From: Paraconiothyrium sp. Pb-2020
Taxonomy: Eukaryota > Ascomycota > Dothideomycetes > Pleosporales > Didymosphaeriaceae
DNA: 64,000 bases
Reading direction: 5' to 3'
NCBI GenBank assembly: GCA_022419385.1
Contig: JAJUBI010000008.1
Span: 124,001-188,000 of the forward strand
A program made the position numbers and the translations under genes. A model generated the notes under the pieces. That model saw only the letters and a list, made by a program, of their open reading frames with translations. It was not told the origin of the DNA and ran no database searches. Positions 32,745 to 44,608 of the stretch are shown here, in pieces; the first letter of the stretch is position 1, and the number at the start of each line of letters is the position of its first letter.

Positions 32745-33752
32745 CTACCTTTTCACGTAAACTTCACGGACATACTCACGTAGTCTCTCGATATTCGGAT
32801 CATCCCACTTGACTTTTTCATATAGTACGAAGCCCAGCCATTCATCAAAGTAATGCTGTGCAAGCCACTCTTCAAAATCATAGCCATCCAATATTACATC
32901 ATCCGTACACAGTACAGACATGTCCCACCCTTCCTTTATAGCGCCATCGCGTTCCTCCTTCGTCCAAAGAGCTTTGTCGTACTCGCTGTCTACGTCTTCC
33001 GATTCATAGGGTATACCTGTAGTATTTGATCTGAGCACGCAATGAGGACTCACTTGGCCAGATGGAGAAGGAATGAGGTAGAGTAGCCAATAGGGCCAAT
33101 CCTGCTGATCGGTATAGAAGCAGACGGCGAAACCGCCGAGCCCACCATGTAACTTCGCTGGACATTTGCGCAGAGATCCTATGAGTTGAAAGTGGCTTGC
33201 TCCTCTATCTGGTATGCGGTCCATTAACTCCTTTGATTCGAGTACTTTGACAAGTGGGGGCGGAAATGTGATACTGGCTTTCTCGGCCTGTTTTTGGAGC
33301 AAGGGAAGACCTGTCGAGCTATGAGTCTCCATGTGCGGAGCCATTGCCCTCTCTGTGCCTCTATCCAGCGGTCCTAGCCAATGTAAATCGCCTTTCAGAT
33401 CTAGGTAGCTCAGATCTACCTGACCGCTTTTGATGTTTTTGAGCTCTGCGTCCGCTGGAATGCCAAGGTCCTCGAGATAGTCTTTGAGACCACTTCTGGA
33501 ATTTACGGGAGCACTGCATGCGCCAAAAAGCGCAGTCATTCTTGCTTCATGTCTTCGACGTGCGAACAATGGCTCAAGTTCGGGAAGGCAAGCCAATGTT
33601 ATACCTTTGTTGAAGGTGAGGGCGAGAGCTTCTAGGTCGCGAAGCGGAAGGTACTCCGTGGTCATAAGCAGAAGTTCTTTCGGAATGCTGTCGAGTGACA
33701 TGGTGTCGAAATGGACCAGATTGTATGTCTGGAATCGCTCCTCTCTAATCAT
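32745..33752 (-). CDS. F-box-like protein with a C-terminal SMI1/KNR4-like region
   Basis: A single-exon frame. The ATG at 33752 gives 335 aa and the next ATG at 33701 gives 318 aa. The N-terminus SLDSIPKELLLMTTEYLPL is an F-box core (LxxLPxEl..i..yL), expected to bind Skp1 in SCF ubiquitin ligases. The rest contains ITFPPPLVKVLESKELMDRIP, then GGFAVCFYTDQQDWPYWLLYL and a C-terminal acidic FEEWLAQHYFDEWLGF. This order resembles fungal proteins with a SUKH/SMI1-KNR4-type fold, but I recall it only loosely. No membrane or signal segment. Substrate unknown. Confidence 0.65.
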   Translation of the reverse strand: MIREERFQTYNLVHFDTMSLDSIPKELLLMTTEYLPLRDLEALALTFNKGITLACLPELEPLFARRRHEARMTALFGACSAPVNSRSGLKDYLEDLGIPADAELKNIKSGQVDLSYLDLKGDLHWLGPLDRGTERAMAPHMETHSSTGLPLLQKQAEKASITFPPPLVKVLESKELMDRIPDRGASHFQLIGSLRKCPAKLHGGLGGFAVCFYTDQQDWPYWLLYLIPSPSGQVSPHCVLRSNTTGIPYESEDVDSEYDKALWTKEERDGAIKEGWDMSVLCTDDVILDGYDFEEWLAQHYFDEWLGFVLYEKVKWDDPNIERLREYVREVYVKR

Positions 33753-34448
33753 GGGTACGCGTGAACTTCTCTTACAATGAGTCACAGAGCAATTGCTCTA
33801 TGCGGTTAGCCGGTGGTGTTGCTTCCCCAGCCCTGTCTGTCTCGCTCGTGGGGGCCAGATGAGCACTCAGCTCGGGTTCTGTAGCGCGTCTCTAACGTCC
33901 CCGCGCGACACTGCTGCATTCAAAGCCCCATGCCAACTCATCGATTCCGCGGTTCTGAGCATGTCCAAAAGTCGAAGCTTTCCCAGTTCGGCCGCTCAGA
34001 CGTCCACGCGCACGCTTCGAAGCTCTCAGGGCGCGAGGTCAATGCCCCTTCCGTGATACATAACTCGTAAAATCCCTATACTACAATCATCTAATCCAAT
34101 CGTGATAAGCTGGCGTCGGAACGGCAGAGAGACGCCGACTTCCGCGATTAGAAAGGTTGTAACACTCCGAACCCCGCATCCTCCCTAAAACCGCTACATA
34201 GTACCAAGACGCCGAAAGCCCCGCTGGTTCTCCGATTCGTCCAACACTCTGAAGTGATTACACGCCCTGCCCTTTCGAAGTGCATATGCACACGGAGTCA
34301 CTCATTCTCACAACTTGCTTCAAGTTCGCTCAGATCTTTATACGTTGAGTCGCACCACCACACTTTGTTCCGGTTCGTACCTCGTCTTGGAAAATTTTAT
34401 TTCCATCAACTTCTTTAATCACAGGCCTGCCAACTAGGCCAATCAAGA
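33753..34448. promoter_or_regulatory. Divergent intergenic region
   Basis: About 700 bases between the F-box-like gene and the aminotransferase, which are divergent. It should contain both promoters. A C/T-rich tract precedes the aminotransferase ATG. No gene seen. Confidence 0.35.
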
Positions 34449-36095
34449 ATGTTGCAAGATAAACTCGCACGGATCGAGGAGGTCCGCGCGGCAGCTGAGC
34501 CCTTGCCTGGCGGTAGCGCCCCTCTGACAAGCTCGGATAGCTTCAAAGTTCAGCAAACCGGCTCCAAAGGGAAAGCGAAAGCCTTCGACCATCACTTCAG
34601 TAAGGAAGCTGGTAACTTGAAGGTATCGCCTTTGAAGGCGGCACAAAGAGACCATAAACATCCGGATATGGTTACTCTGGGGACCGCCCGGCCATCGCCA
34701 CAATACTTTCCATGGGAATCAATGCACTTGGAATGCCCGGAAAGCGAATACCCAGGGTTGGCCATCCCGCTTGGTCCAGGCCTCGCCATGACGTGCGCCA
34801 GAGGCGAAGCTGAGTATGACCTTGCAATCGCTATGAACTACGGATACTCTGTTGGATCACCCCAGGTTCTCCGTTACCTCACTGAACATGTGGAATTGAT
34901 CCACGACCCTCCCTATCAAGACTGGGAAGTCTGTATGACATGTGGCACCACTTCTGGGCTGGAAATCGCTTTACGCCTCTTCTGTAATCCTGGAGACACT
35001 GTACTTACCGAGCGTTATGCCTACGCGGGAACTATTGTTTGTGCTCGTTCTCAAGGCCTGCGACTTGAGACCATAGATATGGATGAGGAAGGGCTCATAC
35101 CCGCCGATCTTGACTACAAGTTAAACAATTGGAACTCGGCCAAGGGCAACAAGCCGCACGTTCTATACACGATTCCTACTGGTCAAAATCCAACAGGCGC
35201 AACTCAGAGCCTGAAGAGACGTCAAGACATCTATGAGATCGCCGAGAAGCACGACATCTATATCTTCGAAGATGATCCTTACTATTTCATTCACCTGGGC
35301 TCGAACTCGTTCGACAACCGACTGTCTGGAGAACGTCTTTGTGGTCCTTCCGATCTCTCAGATCTAGATCACTACTTGGGTCAGCTCCCAGTCTCATATT
35401 TATCGCTTGATAAGTCTGGCCGCGTGCTCCGCATGGATTCGACCTCAAAAATACTAGCACCTGGTCTACGTGCAGGATGGGTAACAGCATCTTCTCAAGT
35501 TATCGAGAAGTTCATTTCTCTGACAGAAGTTGGCGCGCTTTGCCCAAGCGGACCCACCCAAGTTATGCTTTATAAGCTATTGGATAAGACGTGGGGACAT
35601 ATTGGCTTTATCCGGTGGCTTAAGAATCTTTCTTTGCAGTATAGCCGGAGACGCGACGTTATGGTACAGTCAGCCATGGATCACCTCCCTTCTAATGTGT
35701 GTTCATGGAAGTTGCCTGAAATGGGAATGTTCTTTTGGATCGAGACCGACTTATCTAAACTTTGGTCTTTCAACAAACGCGTCGACAAGCACAATCGCTG
35801 GAAGGCATACCTCAAGGTTGAACAGGCAATCTTCGACCAGGCCCAGGATAACGGCGTGCTGGTCAGTCGGGGTAGTTGGTTTACGAGTGACGTGACGGAG
35901 CTGCGAAGTGTCAGTTTTCGCATGACCTTTGCTGCGGCGCCTGAAGAGAAGATCGACCGGGCGGTCGCAAGATTTGGTTCTGCGGTCCGTTCAGAATTCG
36001 AGAAGAGTCGGAAAAATGTGGTCACATCTATTCGTGACGAAACAATTCCAGGTAGTGAACCAGCGCCAGTTCCAAAAAAGAAACAGAGGTGTTGA
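34449..36095 (+). CDS. PLP-dependent aminotransferase class I/II (aromatic aminotransferase type)
   Basis: A single exon of 548 aa. Fold-type I landmarks: TLGTARPSPQYFPW at the N-terminal arm, YSVGSPQVLRYLTEH, TCGTTSGLEIALRLF, YTIPTGQNPTGATQS (Asn binding the PLP oxygen), FEDDPYYFIHLG (the aspartate to the pyridine nitrogen) and the Schiff-base lysine in DSTSKILAPGLRAGW. The C-terminal Arg binding the substrate carboxylate is probably in VSFRMTFAAAPEEKID. The pattern matches the fungal ARO8/kynurenine-aminotransferase-like group, which exchanges amino groups between aromatic or branched amino acids and 2-oxoacids. The length is at the long end, with an extra N-terminal segment and a Lys-rich tail. 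It lies about 12 kb from the PKS cluster, near P450 and transporter genes; whether it serves either pathway is unknown. Confidence 0.88.
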   Translation: MLQDKLARIEEVRAAAEPLPGGSAPLTSSDSFKVQQTGSKGKAKAFDHHFSKEAGNLKVSPLKAAQRDHKHPDMVTLGTARPSPQYFPWESMHLECPESEYPGLAIPLGPGLAMTCARGEAEYDLAIAMNYGYSVGSPQVLRYLTEHVELIHDPPYQDWEVCMTCGTTSGLEIALRLFCNPGDTVLTERYAYAGTIVCARSQGLRLETIDMDEEGLIPADLDYKLNNWNSAKGNKPHVLYTIPTGQNPTGATQSLKRRQDIYEIAEKHDIYIFEDDPYYFIHLGSNSFDNRLSGERLCGPSDLSDLDHYLGQLPVSYLSLDKSGRVLRMDSTSKILAPGLRAGWVTASSQVIEKFISLTEVGALCPSGPTQVMLYKLLDKTWGHIGFIRWLKNLSLQYSRRRDVMVQSAMDHLPSNVCSWKLPEMGMFFWIETDLSKLWSFNKRVDKHNRWKAYLKVEQAIFDQAQDNGVLVSRGSWFTSDVTELRSVSFRMTFAAAPEEKIDRAVARFGSAVRSEFEKSRKNVVTSIRDETIPGSEPAPVPKKKQRC

Positions 36096-36117
36096 AAGAG
36101 GTTGAGCCGCTCGGAGT

Positions 36118-37527
36118 TTAAAATATCAATTTATTCGTCCATCCGGCTGTTTTTGAGAGTTCCACGAATTGCGTACAGCTTCGAATAGGGGAAGCACGTT
36201 GGCAAACATGCAACAATATCTGACAGCCAGCGTTTTTTATTTGGCATGTCAGAACACAACAAAACAAGACTGAATCCGGCGTGCTGCTCATATCAATGCA
36301 TACCTGAAACGGCATTGCTTCTTTGTGAGAAGAGCCAACTCTTCCTGGGAGACGGTACGAATTGGACAGCGGCCCATTTGAAGACGTACGTGTTTCCTGC
36401 AGAGGTATCAGCTGGCCAGGCAAACAGATTTAATTTCGCGTGACATACGCATAAGCTTCATTGCCTGTCCATGGAAAATGAGAACGTCAGTCACAATATT
36501 TCGATGTATTGAAGAGGTTCATACCTCCCTATCATGCACACCAATACTGTTCGTCGTGCCGAATAACAGGATCAGGTCAAAAGCTGTCCTGAGAGTGCTA
36601 GACAGGTCAATAACTTCAATGACCATGTCAGCACCTCGACCCTCAATTACTTCTTAAATGCGAGCAATTATCCCTGGCTTATCTCTAACGCAATGGAGTG
36701 GTACTAAGAGACCCGCCCTGCCTTAGGCGGTCGTCAATACTGTGTACAGCAAATTAATTCTTTGGTTGATAACTGGCTGCCGCGATAATGGCACACAGAC
36801 CGACGGGACCGCAGCCAATCATAACGACAGTCGCGTCTCTGATGTCGATCCATTCCGAGATGTCAATGGCGCTCTTGACGCCGAAATAGCCTGTTGGAAA
36901 GATATAGGCCATCAAGACTAATCCTCGATCGTAGATCGGGTTTGGAGCCTGAAACACAGTGCCTTCCGCTAGCGAAAAACTCGTACAAACCCCACCTGCC
37001 CTCCGTTTAAGCTTACTACCAAACAAGCGGACGTGGGCACAAGGGTTGCTTGCACCGATGCGATAATAGAAGCATTACCACTACGGAATCGCTTCAACGA
37101 ATCCAACTATTAACAAAGCATGTGCTGGACTTACTAGGAAATCGCAAATGACGAAACAACCTTGTCACCTACCTTGATGGTCTTCACAGCAGTACAATTA
37201 GCGACGACTTCGCCTGTGAACTCGTGGCCCACGATGAAACCCATCTTAGACGGTTAGTATTCTCGGTAGACAAGTAGCTCACCGAGTGTCGATCAACACC
37301 TATTCTTCTCGCAGGAGGCGTTCATAGCCAGGGAACCTACGATCCGCACAGTGCAGTGGCTTGTACTTTGACAATAACGTCCTTATCATCCTGTACTTGT
37401 ATGTGTAAGCTCCAGCAACTGAGAGACAATGGGCTCCCGATAGAGACTCACAAAGAGGAACGGGGCGATCTTGTGGACATGCTTTAGATGGGCCGTCAAA
37501 GACAGTGCATTGCATCATATGAGCCAT
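36118..37527 (-). pseudogene. Decayed zinc-type alcohol dehydrogenase (GroES-like)
   Basis: Family pieces appear in the correct order on the minus strand but in several frames: N-terminal CTVFDGPSKACPQDRPVPL (about 37440-37510), VIVKVQATALCGS then a stop (about 37330-37380), GFIVGHEFTGEVV (about 37205-37245), LMAYIFPTGYFGVKSA (about 36870-36920), the Rossmann motif VVMIGCGPVGLCAI (about 36780-36825), ADMVIEVIDLSSTLRTAFDL (about 36580-36640) and LQMGRCPIRTV (about 36350-36385). Stops and frameshifts between these make an enzyme impossible. It was a medium-chain NAD(P)-dependent dehydrogenase. Its decay, with the broken P450 next door, points to loss of an old catabolic or metabolite cluster. 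Confidence 0.8.
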
Positions 37528-38240
37528 CTTGCCCCTTGTGTTAACGCCAACGTCGAATGAGTGAACCCCACAGATCTCACTGCGATAATTGGCTTTAGCG
37601 TAGGGAAGCAGGCTTCACCAGTGGACGTGCCGAGGTAACGGAGTATTCATTTACGGAGACACTGTACCCATTCGGCGAATATGTGTCCTAAAGCATTAGA
37701 ACCTGGCTAATTCTGGCCGGCGCGATGATGGCGAGGTGTATCTACTTTCCGCGTTCTCGCCTAATGATTGAAGAAAGCTAATGACGAACCGCACGTATGT
37801 AAAAAGTGTCGGTGTGTTCGGCGTAGTCGGCACGTTACCGGGTTACTTTGGGATGTCGTATCTACATTTGGCATGCTACGCCGCAGCACAGACTTGATCG
37901 CTGAAGATGTAGATCCTCAGGTTTGAACGTGCATTGTGAGCGGTGCAAGCACGATGCCATAGCGCGAAAGGCTGCCAGTAGGCCATGGAGGACCAATATG
38001 AATCCTTTTAAGCAACTACTGGATCATTGACGGCTTCCAATGTCGTGGTCGAGAGGTGGAGCTTTGATACTTTGCGTCTCACCTGCCCAATCCCTTCAGG
38101 TCGTCAGGAACCTACATATCAGAACAGCACATTTATAACGATAGCGCCACAGATATTGTCTTTCATGATCCTCTTGCTGACGGTTGATATTCTTTAGACT
38201 TTTTCACTAGAGTCACCATTCACTTTCACCAATCGCTCGA
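37528..38240. other. Intergenic between two pseudogenes
   Basis: 0.7 kb with no recognisable coding pieces on either strand. Probably the old shared upstream region of the decayed dehydrogenase (-) and the decayed P450 (+). Confidence 0.35.
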
Positions 38241-39000
38241 TATGGACAGGGTCATTTATGTTGCAATTCCTCTGGCTATAGTGGTTGTTTTTATCGTGGT
38301 GAGATTCAGCCCACAAAGGATGTGTCGTAGAAGCCAGTGAGCAGAGTGGGATGGTTTTGGAAAGCTCATTCATGAAATGTTTTCCCATTCCCTCCGTGAT
38401 GTATCAAACCCGTTCTATGGAGCGCGACACGGACGCCATATGCCCTCTCACTTGTTCGTGGTCGTCTAGCGCACAATGTTCATCATATTCACCAGCGATA
38501 CGGAGACGCTGTTCGAAAGCCGCCAACGAGATCTGGGGCACAGACCCCGCGGCCTGGCGAGATCTACGGTGTCAGACCTGGTCAAGACCAATTCTGTAAG
38601 AGCCTTATCTGGTTCGCTCCTTTAGATGACGAATAATCTTCATATTTAATCATTGCCACGAGTAAAGACGCCCATGGCCGAATTAGGAAGAGATTGGGCA
38701 AAGCTTTCACCCAACACGCTCTTGCATTCCACGAGAACGTCGTCGAGTCCTATAGCCTTATTATTTCAAGGCTAAATGATTGGATGTACCCTGCCGAAGG
38801 TCCAAGTGAATATAGTGAACTGGCAAAATTTTCTGACTCTTCACATCATCGGCGACCTCGGTTGCGCTCAAGTTGCATCTTGGACAGCCGAGACACTTGT
38901 GGCAATATTTCTACCAATGGTAGGAGCAGCGAGGAAAATGTCTTGCGCGAAATCAGAGCATAATCTTAGGAAAATGCATAACCTGCAGTGATGTGATAAA
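38241..39000 (+). pseudogene. Decayed, truncated cytochrome P450
   Basis: N-terminal third of a fungal P450 in broken frames: a hydrophobic anchor starting MDRVIYVAIPLAIVVVFIVV (38241 onward), then the segment with QRYGDAVRKAANEIWGTDPA and AWRDL (about 38490-38560), then RLGKAFTQHALAFHENVVES and LIISRL (about 38690-38770), then IVNWQNFLTLHIIGDLG (about 38810-38860). These match the 'KYGxVVRxAPNExxFxDPxAWRDI', 'RRxLxxAFS' and 'DIIGDLxFG' blocks of many fungal P450s. The I-helix, ExxR and heme-Cys parts are absent. Not functional. Confidence 0.75.
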
Positions 39001-40448
39001 CCTGATCATGATCTTAAGCCAACCTTCATGTCACCTCCCCATATTCTCGAGTCGCCATCATCAAATACAGCGTCATATACATAGGTCATGTAATGATGTT
39101 ATCGCACTATAAGTACCAAGCCCATCGCGTCGCCATCGTGTTGCAAATGGCTGCAGGGCTGGCGGATAGATAATCTAGGATGACCATGATGCAATCTAAA
39201 AAGACCTCTTGCAATTATCAACTTGGTGGTTATCAACTTGGTGGGATGCTCGAAAGGCGACTGAAAGTACTGCAGGGCTTGAGTATATGGTCATCGGGGC
39301 GTGGGTTGCTAGGATCGTCAAACTTTAACAAGTGGTGGTACCTAAGCATAAGCAGGTAATCTTTTGTTCCTTTAGAAGCTCTCACCGGGGAGGGTAAATA
39401 TGCAGTGATAGACTTGGGGCGCCTTTTTGTGGACAAATCCGAGCCGATAGATCTGTACAGCGAAGCTGCTAGTGATTCAGACCTCTAGGGTTGGCAGGCG
39501 CAACCCAAAGTGACAATGTGGTGCGATTTTCGGTAATGGGTGCAACTTGAGACCCCTTGAGACCCCAGACGTTGAGCATTCTGGAACGATTATCAAAAGA
39601 ATTCTTGCGGTATTAGCGCTCTTCGATGGTGCAGCTTTTGGGCCGAACAACGGATCGTGGGCCCCCACCATCGCATTTACGGATATGACGCAAATTGTGT
39701 TGACTTGGGCCCTTTGAGCGAAATGTCCACGTTGGGACTTTGCGCACAGCTTCAAGTAGACCCGGTTCGCAGAATCAGCTTCGTAGCATTGCCACGCTTG
39801 AATGAGTGTTTAAAGCTCTAGTCCGTCAGTCAGAATTGGAGATGCAACGTGACCTTCGCGAAGGATAACCATATAACTACAGGCGTGTCGTAGCAAGACC
39901 ACGCAAGAACTTGCGCTACGCATTGGGGCCGCGCTCGCATGGTAAGAGATGAATGTTTACAGGGGGTGCGTTGAGTTACTACACAAATCAGTAAGACCGT
40001 GTGTGTCGTGAATTGCCAGGGCGGTTGGAGTTCTCTATCTCCAGAAAATCATAACCTCCTGCCTTGTCGAGGCTAGCGCAATCTACACGAGCTGCGATGT
40101 GAACGTCATAGACCAGAGCCTATCTCCGTCCCTGTACATCACAACTCTACCACCTATCTTATCAACATAAGCCAGTGTCAACCCCAGACGGCTCTTCGCT
40201 TCCGCAGGGTGAAATTTCCGATGCACCGTGGACCACAGATCTGGGGCGCGGCGCCTTGAGCAGGGATTCATGATAAGGAAATGTGGATCGCGATGAAGAG
40301 CAGCGTCTAATAGGGTCACATTGTTTTTCGAAGTCGGCCATGCAGTGAGGGGGGTCGGCATGTCGGTTGGGGTTGATACTGGTGTACATATACCGTGCAA
40401 CTTCATAGACGTTGTATCGTAGATTCTCCACCGCCGAAACTTGCCAAG
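39001..40448. other. Intergenic, no gene seen
   Basis: 1.45 kb between the P450 remnant and the transporter. Open frames on both strands (for example 39477-39755 and 40083-40406, minus) have no family features. The region should contain the transporter promoter. Confidence 0.3.
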
Positions 40449-42084
40449 ATGAGCGTTCCAGAGACAGTGACAGCTGAAAAGAAGTCAGGACATTCGTCGC
40501 TGGGGCCGCTTTCCGATGTTGAGATCGGCAGCGTTGATGTCGTCGAGGAGAGCGCCAAAGACGGCGACGAGGCGCTGCGTTTTCTCAGAAACCAGCACGA
40601 TGCTGGTCGAATGACTGCAGAAGATGAGAGGAAGTTGGTGAGAAAGATCGATTGGATGATCATGCCGTTGATGTGGTGCTGCTACTGCCTTCAGTATCTC
40701 GACAAGACTTTGGGTACGATACCCAACTTGAACAGAGAGGACTGATTCGCTGACGACATTCAGTCAATTATGCAGCCGTAATGGGCCTTTACAACGATGC
40801 GAACATTACCACAGCGCAATTTTCGAACCTCGCTCTCTTCTTCTATGTGTCGTATCTTGCCCTCGAGTTTCCTCATGGTTGGGGCATGCAGCGGTTCCCA
40901 ACCGCAAAGTACCTCGGTGCCGCCGTTGCGCTCTGGGGCCTAGTGACTGCGCTCACATGCGTGTGTAAGAATTACGGTGCACTTGTAGCGACTCGGATTC
41001 TGCTCGGCTGTTTTGAATCGGCGGTCGCCCCGAGCTTGATCTTGATCACAGGAATGTGGTATAAGAAACAGGAACAACCGTTGCGTACAGGCATTTGGTA
41101 CCTGGGTGTCGGAACAGGAACAATGATTGGGTCGCTGATCTCATTTGGGTTCCAACACTACACCAGTAAGACCTTCACGAGCTGGCAGATCATGTTCTTG
41201 GTCGTCGGCCTTATCACGGTCTCGGTGGGCGTGGTTGGTACGTATCAGCAAATCCAGACATCTATCATCCTTATGCTGACGGGTTAGTCATGCTTTTTCT
41301 TCCAGACAACCCGATGTCGTCGCGCCTTACCCCCGCAGAGAAGGTATGGGCTGTCGAACGCCTCCGTGAGAACCAAACTGGTATCGAGAACAAACATTTC
41401 AAGTGGCACCAAGTCGTTGAGTGTCTCAAAGATCCGCAAACGTGGATGCTATCGCTAATCACCATCTCTTCCAACGTCCCCAATGGTGCTGTGTCTTCCT
41501 ACCAGGCCACGTTGATCAAAGGCTTTGGTTTCGACTCTAAGCATACGGCGCTACTTCAACTCCCATCTGGTGCAGTAAGCATCATCTCAATTTTGATGGC
41601 GACATATCTCGCCGGTCGGTTCGACCAACGAGGTCTGAATGTGGTCACGCTTCTCGTGCCTGGTGCTATTGGAGGTGCTCTCATGGCCTTCTTGCCGAAC
41701 TCGAACAAAGCTGGAAAGCTCATCGGCAACTATCTCACCAACTGTATCGGCGCCAGTCTGCCGTTGCTATATTCCTGGGTCGCTGCCAACATCGCCGGAC
41801 ATACTAAGAAAGTGACCATGAATGCTATCTTGCTCATGTCATTCTGTCTGGGTAACATTATCGGCCCGTTGACGTTCAGGCAGAACGACGCACCGGACTT
41901 TGTGCCTGCAAAGATCACGATTATTGTGACCTGCGGGATTGCCGCGGGGCTCGCCTTGGTGTTGAGAATGTACTATACTTGGGAAAACAAGAGAAGGGAG
42001 ACGCTTACTGAGGAGAGGGTGAAGGATGAGGAGTTCTTAGATCTAACGGACAAGGAGAATAAACACTTCAGGTACCGATTATAG
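40449..42084 (+). CDS. Major facilitator superfamily transporter, anion:cation symporter (DAL5/allantoate-type), three exons, 511 aa
   Basis: Exons are 40449-40713, 40764-41237 and 41288-42084 (GT-AG, in phase, 1536 bases). Twelve hydrophobic segments are implied: DWMIMPLMWCCYCLQYLDKTL (TM1 with the family's D-K signature), NLALFFYVSYLALEFPHGWGMQRFPTAKY (motif A region), LVATRILLGCFESAVAP, GIWYLGVGTGTMIGSLISFGFQHY, then a central loop with LTPAEKVWAVERLRENQTG, and the C-terminal six. ACS-family carriers import small acids, vitamins, allantoate or nicotinate-like molecules driven by protons. The substrate cannot be read from sequence. The plasma membrane is the expected site. It lies upstream of two P450s. 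Confidence 0.9.
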
Positions 42085-42861
42085 ATGATTAGGAAACATT
42101 CTAGTTTTCAATTCTAATCACTGCAAACGTGGCCTTGATTAGATTCATATGGATGGATATGTGGCGTATCAAAGTCGGGCTATCGCATTAGTGGGGTATG
42201 CATTGACTGACGCTGTGCACTGAATGCTGAGCTACAGTAACTAAACTTAGAGCATAATGAATACCATAATGATGAACGACATGTTCCGATGCCAGACGCC
42301 CGCAAACAGACGATGACTGTACGCTGGTTCCCGTATACAAAAGCGCCATCTTATACCACTTCACATTGACCTCCCACCTCTGCAATTACCTCATGTTTAT
42401 CGTAGCAGTACTTGGCTTACAGGACCACTGCGCTTGAAGGTTGCCCGACAGCCCCGTGCCAGCCTCGTGTACGCCTAGACGAAATGACAGCCTCTCGAGT
42501 CCCATGGGCAGCGTGCCTCTTGAAATTCTCGTTGCTGCATCTGCTGGTCTTGATTAGGTTGATGATCTATTAAGCTTCAGCGCGAAATATTTGCTTTCCT
42601 ATGTGCAGTTTTGAAGATAAGGATCACCTCTTCGCACTCGTTGTTATCCTCAACCAAACGGAAGATGTAGTACGGCTCAACTTCCTCCCTGGAGCGCTAG
42701 CCAGTTGATCTTTATGCAGCAAAGTGAAGGCTAACGCTCTCCTGCTTCAGATGACACTTTTTATAAGAGCCAAGTTCATGTCCAACATCTGGTCTGTTTA
42801 CATTGGGGTTACTCCAGAGGAAGGCGCTCGGCTAACAACATGGTACGTAGCATAATAGCTT
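42085..42861. other. Convergent intergenic region
   Basis: 0.78 kb between the transporter and P450 stops, which face each other. No gene or conserved motif was found. Confidence 0.3.
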
Positions 42862-44608
42862 TTATGACGCTTGGATGAGGCAGCGCTTCCCTTTGGGATA
42901 CATAAGGAAATAGACCAACTGCTCCATATCACCATCGTTAAATCCCTCCAGAGTCGAAACCTTCGCATGTGGAAACGCCCGGAAAAACTTCGCAGTCGCA
43001 ATTCGAAGCTCCATCTGGGCCAGGTGTAATCCAATACAGACTATCACAATGGTTAGTGACATGTTATGACACAAAGACTGGACGACATACTTCGAGCTCC
43101 ACCGCCAAAGGGCATCCAAGCATCCTTCATCTCGTTCGACGGCGATTCCCATCTTGAGGGATTGAATCTGTTCCCACAATGAGCTTCTGATCCATCAACG
43201 CACTAGGAAGTCGACTCACCGTTCAGGCTCCGGATACACTACAGGGTCTCTATGCATGCTATATGCCTGAGTTTGTACCTCCGTACCGCCAGGCATCCAG
43301 TAGCCATCAACTTCGCATCCGCCTGGTGGTATCTCCCTCGGCAACAGCGCCGGAGCAGCGGCATACAGTCTCAGCGTTTCCTGAACGACCTGGTTCAAGT
43401 ACGGCAGCGCTTTCAGATCTTCATCCCGATATCCTTCGGGCAGAGTTTCAAGTTCCTTCACAAGTCTCGGCTTAATGGTCTCATCTCGGCAGACCGCCCA
43501 CGTCAGATACGTCAAGCTATGCGCTGTCGTATCGCTGCCGGCAGTTATGTAGGTCTGCGAGTCGGCTACGAGCTCAGGCCGCGACATTGTCTCCTCACCA
43601 GCCTTGAAAAGCTTTGTGAAAAGTGTAGGTTTGGGGTCGTTTGGCTCTGCTGCTACCATTCTCTCGTAGCGACGGATAGACTCTTCGGCGTAGGAGCGCA
43701 TCCGTTGCGTCGCGGCATAGACCGCGGTGAAGAGCGGAAGTGGGAGATACGATGCGAGCTTAACGACTCTGGGGAAGGCAACGCGAACACCGACGTTGAC
43801 GGCTATCTTCTGGAGGTCGCGCGCGTATTGGTTGACCTATCGGGACCATGCGTCAGCCGAGGCGTAAGTAAAAGCTTCGAGGGACAGGTGAATTCTACCT
43901 TGCCTTGTTCCAACATTCGAAAACTATCGCCAAAAGTCAACTCCCCAATGACATCCGTACTGAAGAACATCCACCATTTCAGCACATCCGCCGCGCCGTA
44001 TCTTTTCATATCCAGCCCAATCTTCTCAACGGCCAAATCCCCTCGTGCCTGTACGATATGCTCGACATTCTTCAAATTGGCCTCTGACATCGGCGCAGAG
44101 AGGAGCCGACGATGTCGCGCATGGAAATTCAGGTCACGAGTGCTGAAAATGTTGTATGAACCGTTGCCGCTGCGAAAGATATCGTACATCTGGGACTTGA
44201 GAAAGGGTCTGTTGAACGAGTGAATCCGCTTCGCCCCGGATATAGAAGAGAAATCGACTTCATGAGGACCAAGGCGCACTACTCTGCCTACGAAGAATGG
44301 TAAGCTTTCATTCCTTTCATTGATTTGAATGATATGGATGGGTCGAGGAGTGTGTATACAGACCATATTTGTCATGGAGACGTTGAACGTATGCGGCTCG
44401 TTGGCGGTGAAGCCAGTGGTAGGTTACCACTAGAGATGTCCATCTCGCGTACCAGGGGCCGGGGACACGGGAGAGGGGGCTTCTCGCTCGCTGGATGAAG
44501 ATCTGAATATGAGTTAAGTCCGAGAATGAGGAGAATGCGGCATACTATAAACAATCTCAGAGCTCCTATCACGAGAAAGATGATTGGTGTGAGGATGTAG
44601 ACGTGCAT
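42862..44608 (-). CDS. Cytochrome P450 monooxygenase, six exons, 487 aa
   Basis: Exons are 44546-44608, 44364-44502, 43899-44287, 43220-43836, 43091-43167 and 42862-43040; all introns are GT-AG and in phase (1464 bases). The N-terminal membrane anchor is MHVYILTPIIFLVIGALRLF, followed by the hinge SRVPGPWYARW. Other landmarks are the I-helix AGSDTTAHS, K-helix ETLRLY (ExxR), the PERF-like region, and the heme loop FGGGARICIG with the Cys ligand. It is complete, of the microsomal class II type using cytochrome P450 reductase, and resembles the many fungal P450s that oxidise terpenoid or polyketide intermediates. The substrate is unknown. It is divergent from a second P450, and the two could act in sequence. 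Confidence 0.9.

Noticed and set aside
39477..39755. Minus-strand frame of 92 codons in the gap after the P450 remnant.
   Set aside because: No recognisable domain, and the plus-strand reading of the same bases is equally open.
42188..42385. Minus-strand frame of 65 codons after the transporter.
   Set aside because: No homology, in a convergent 3' region, low coding quality.
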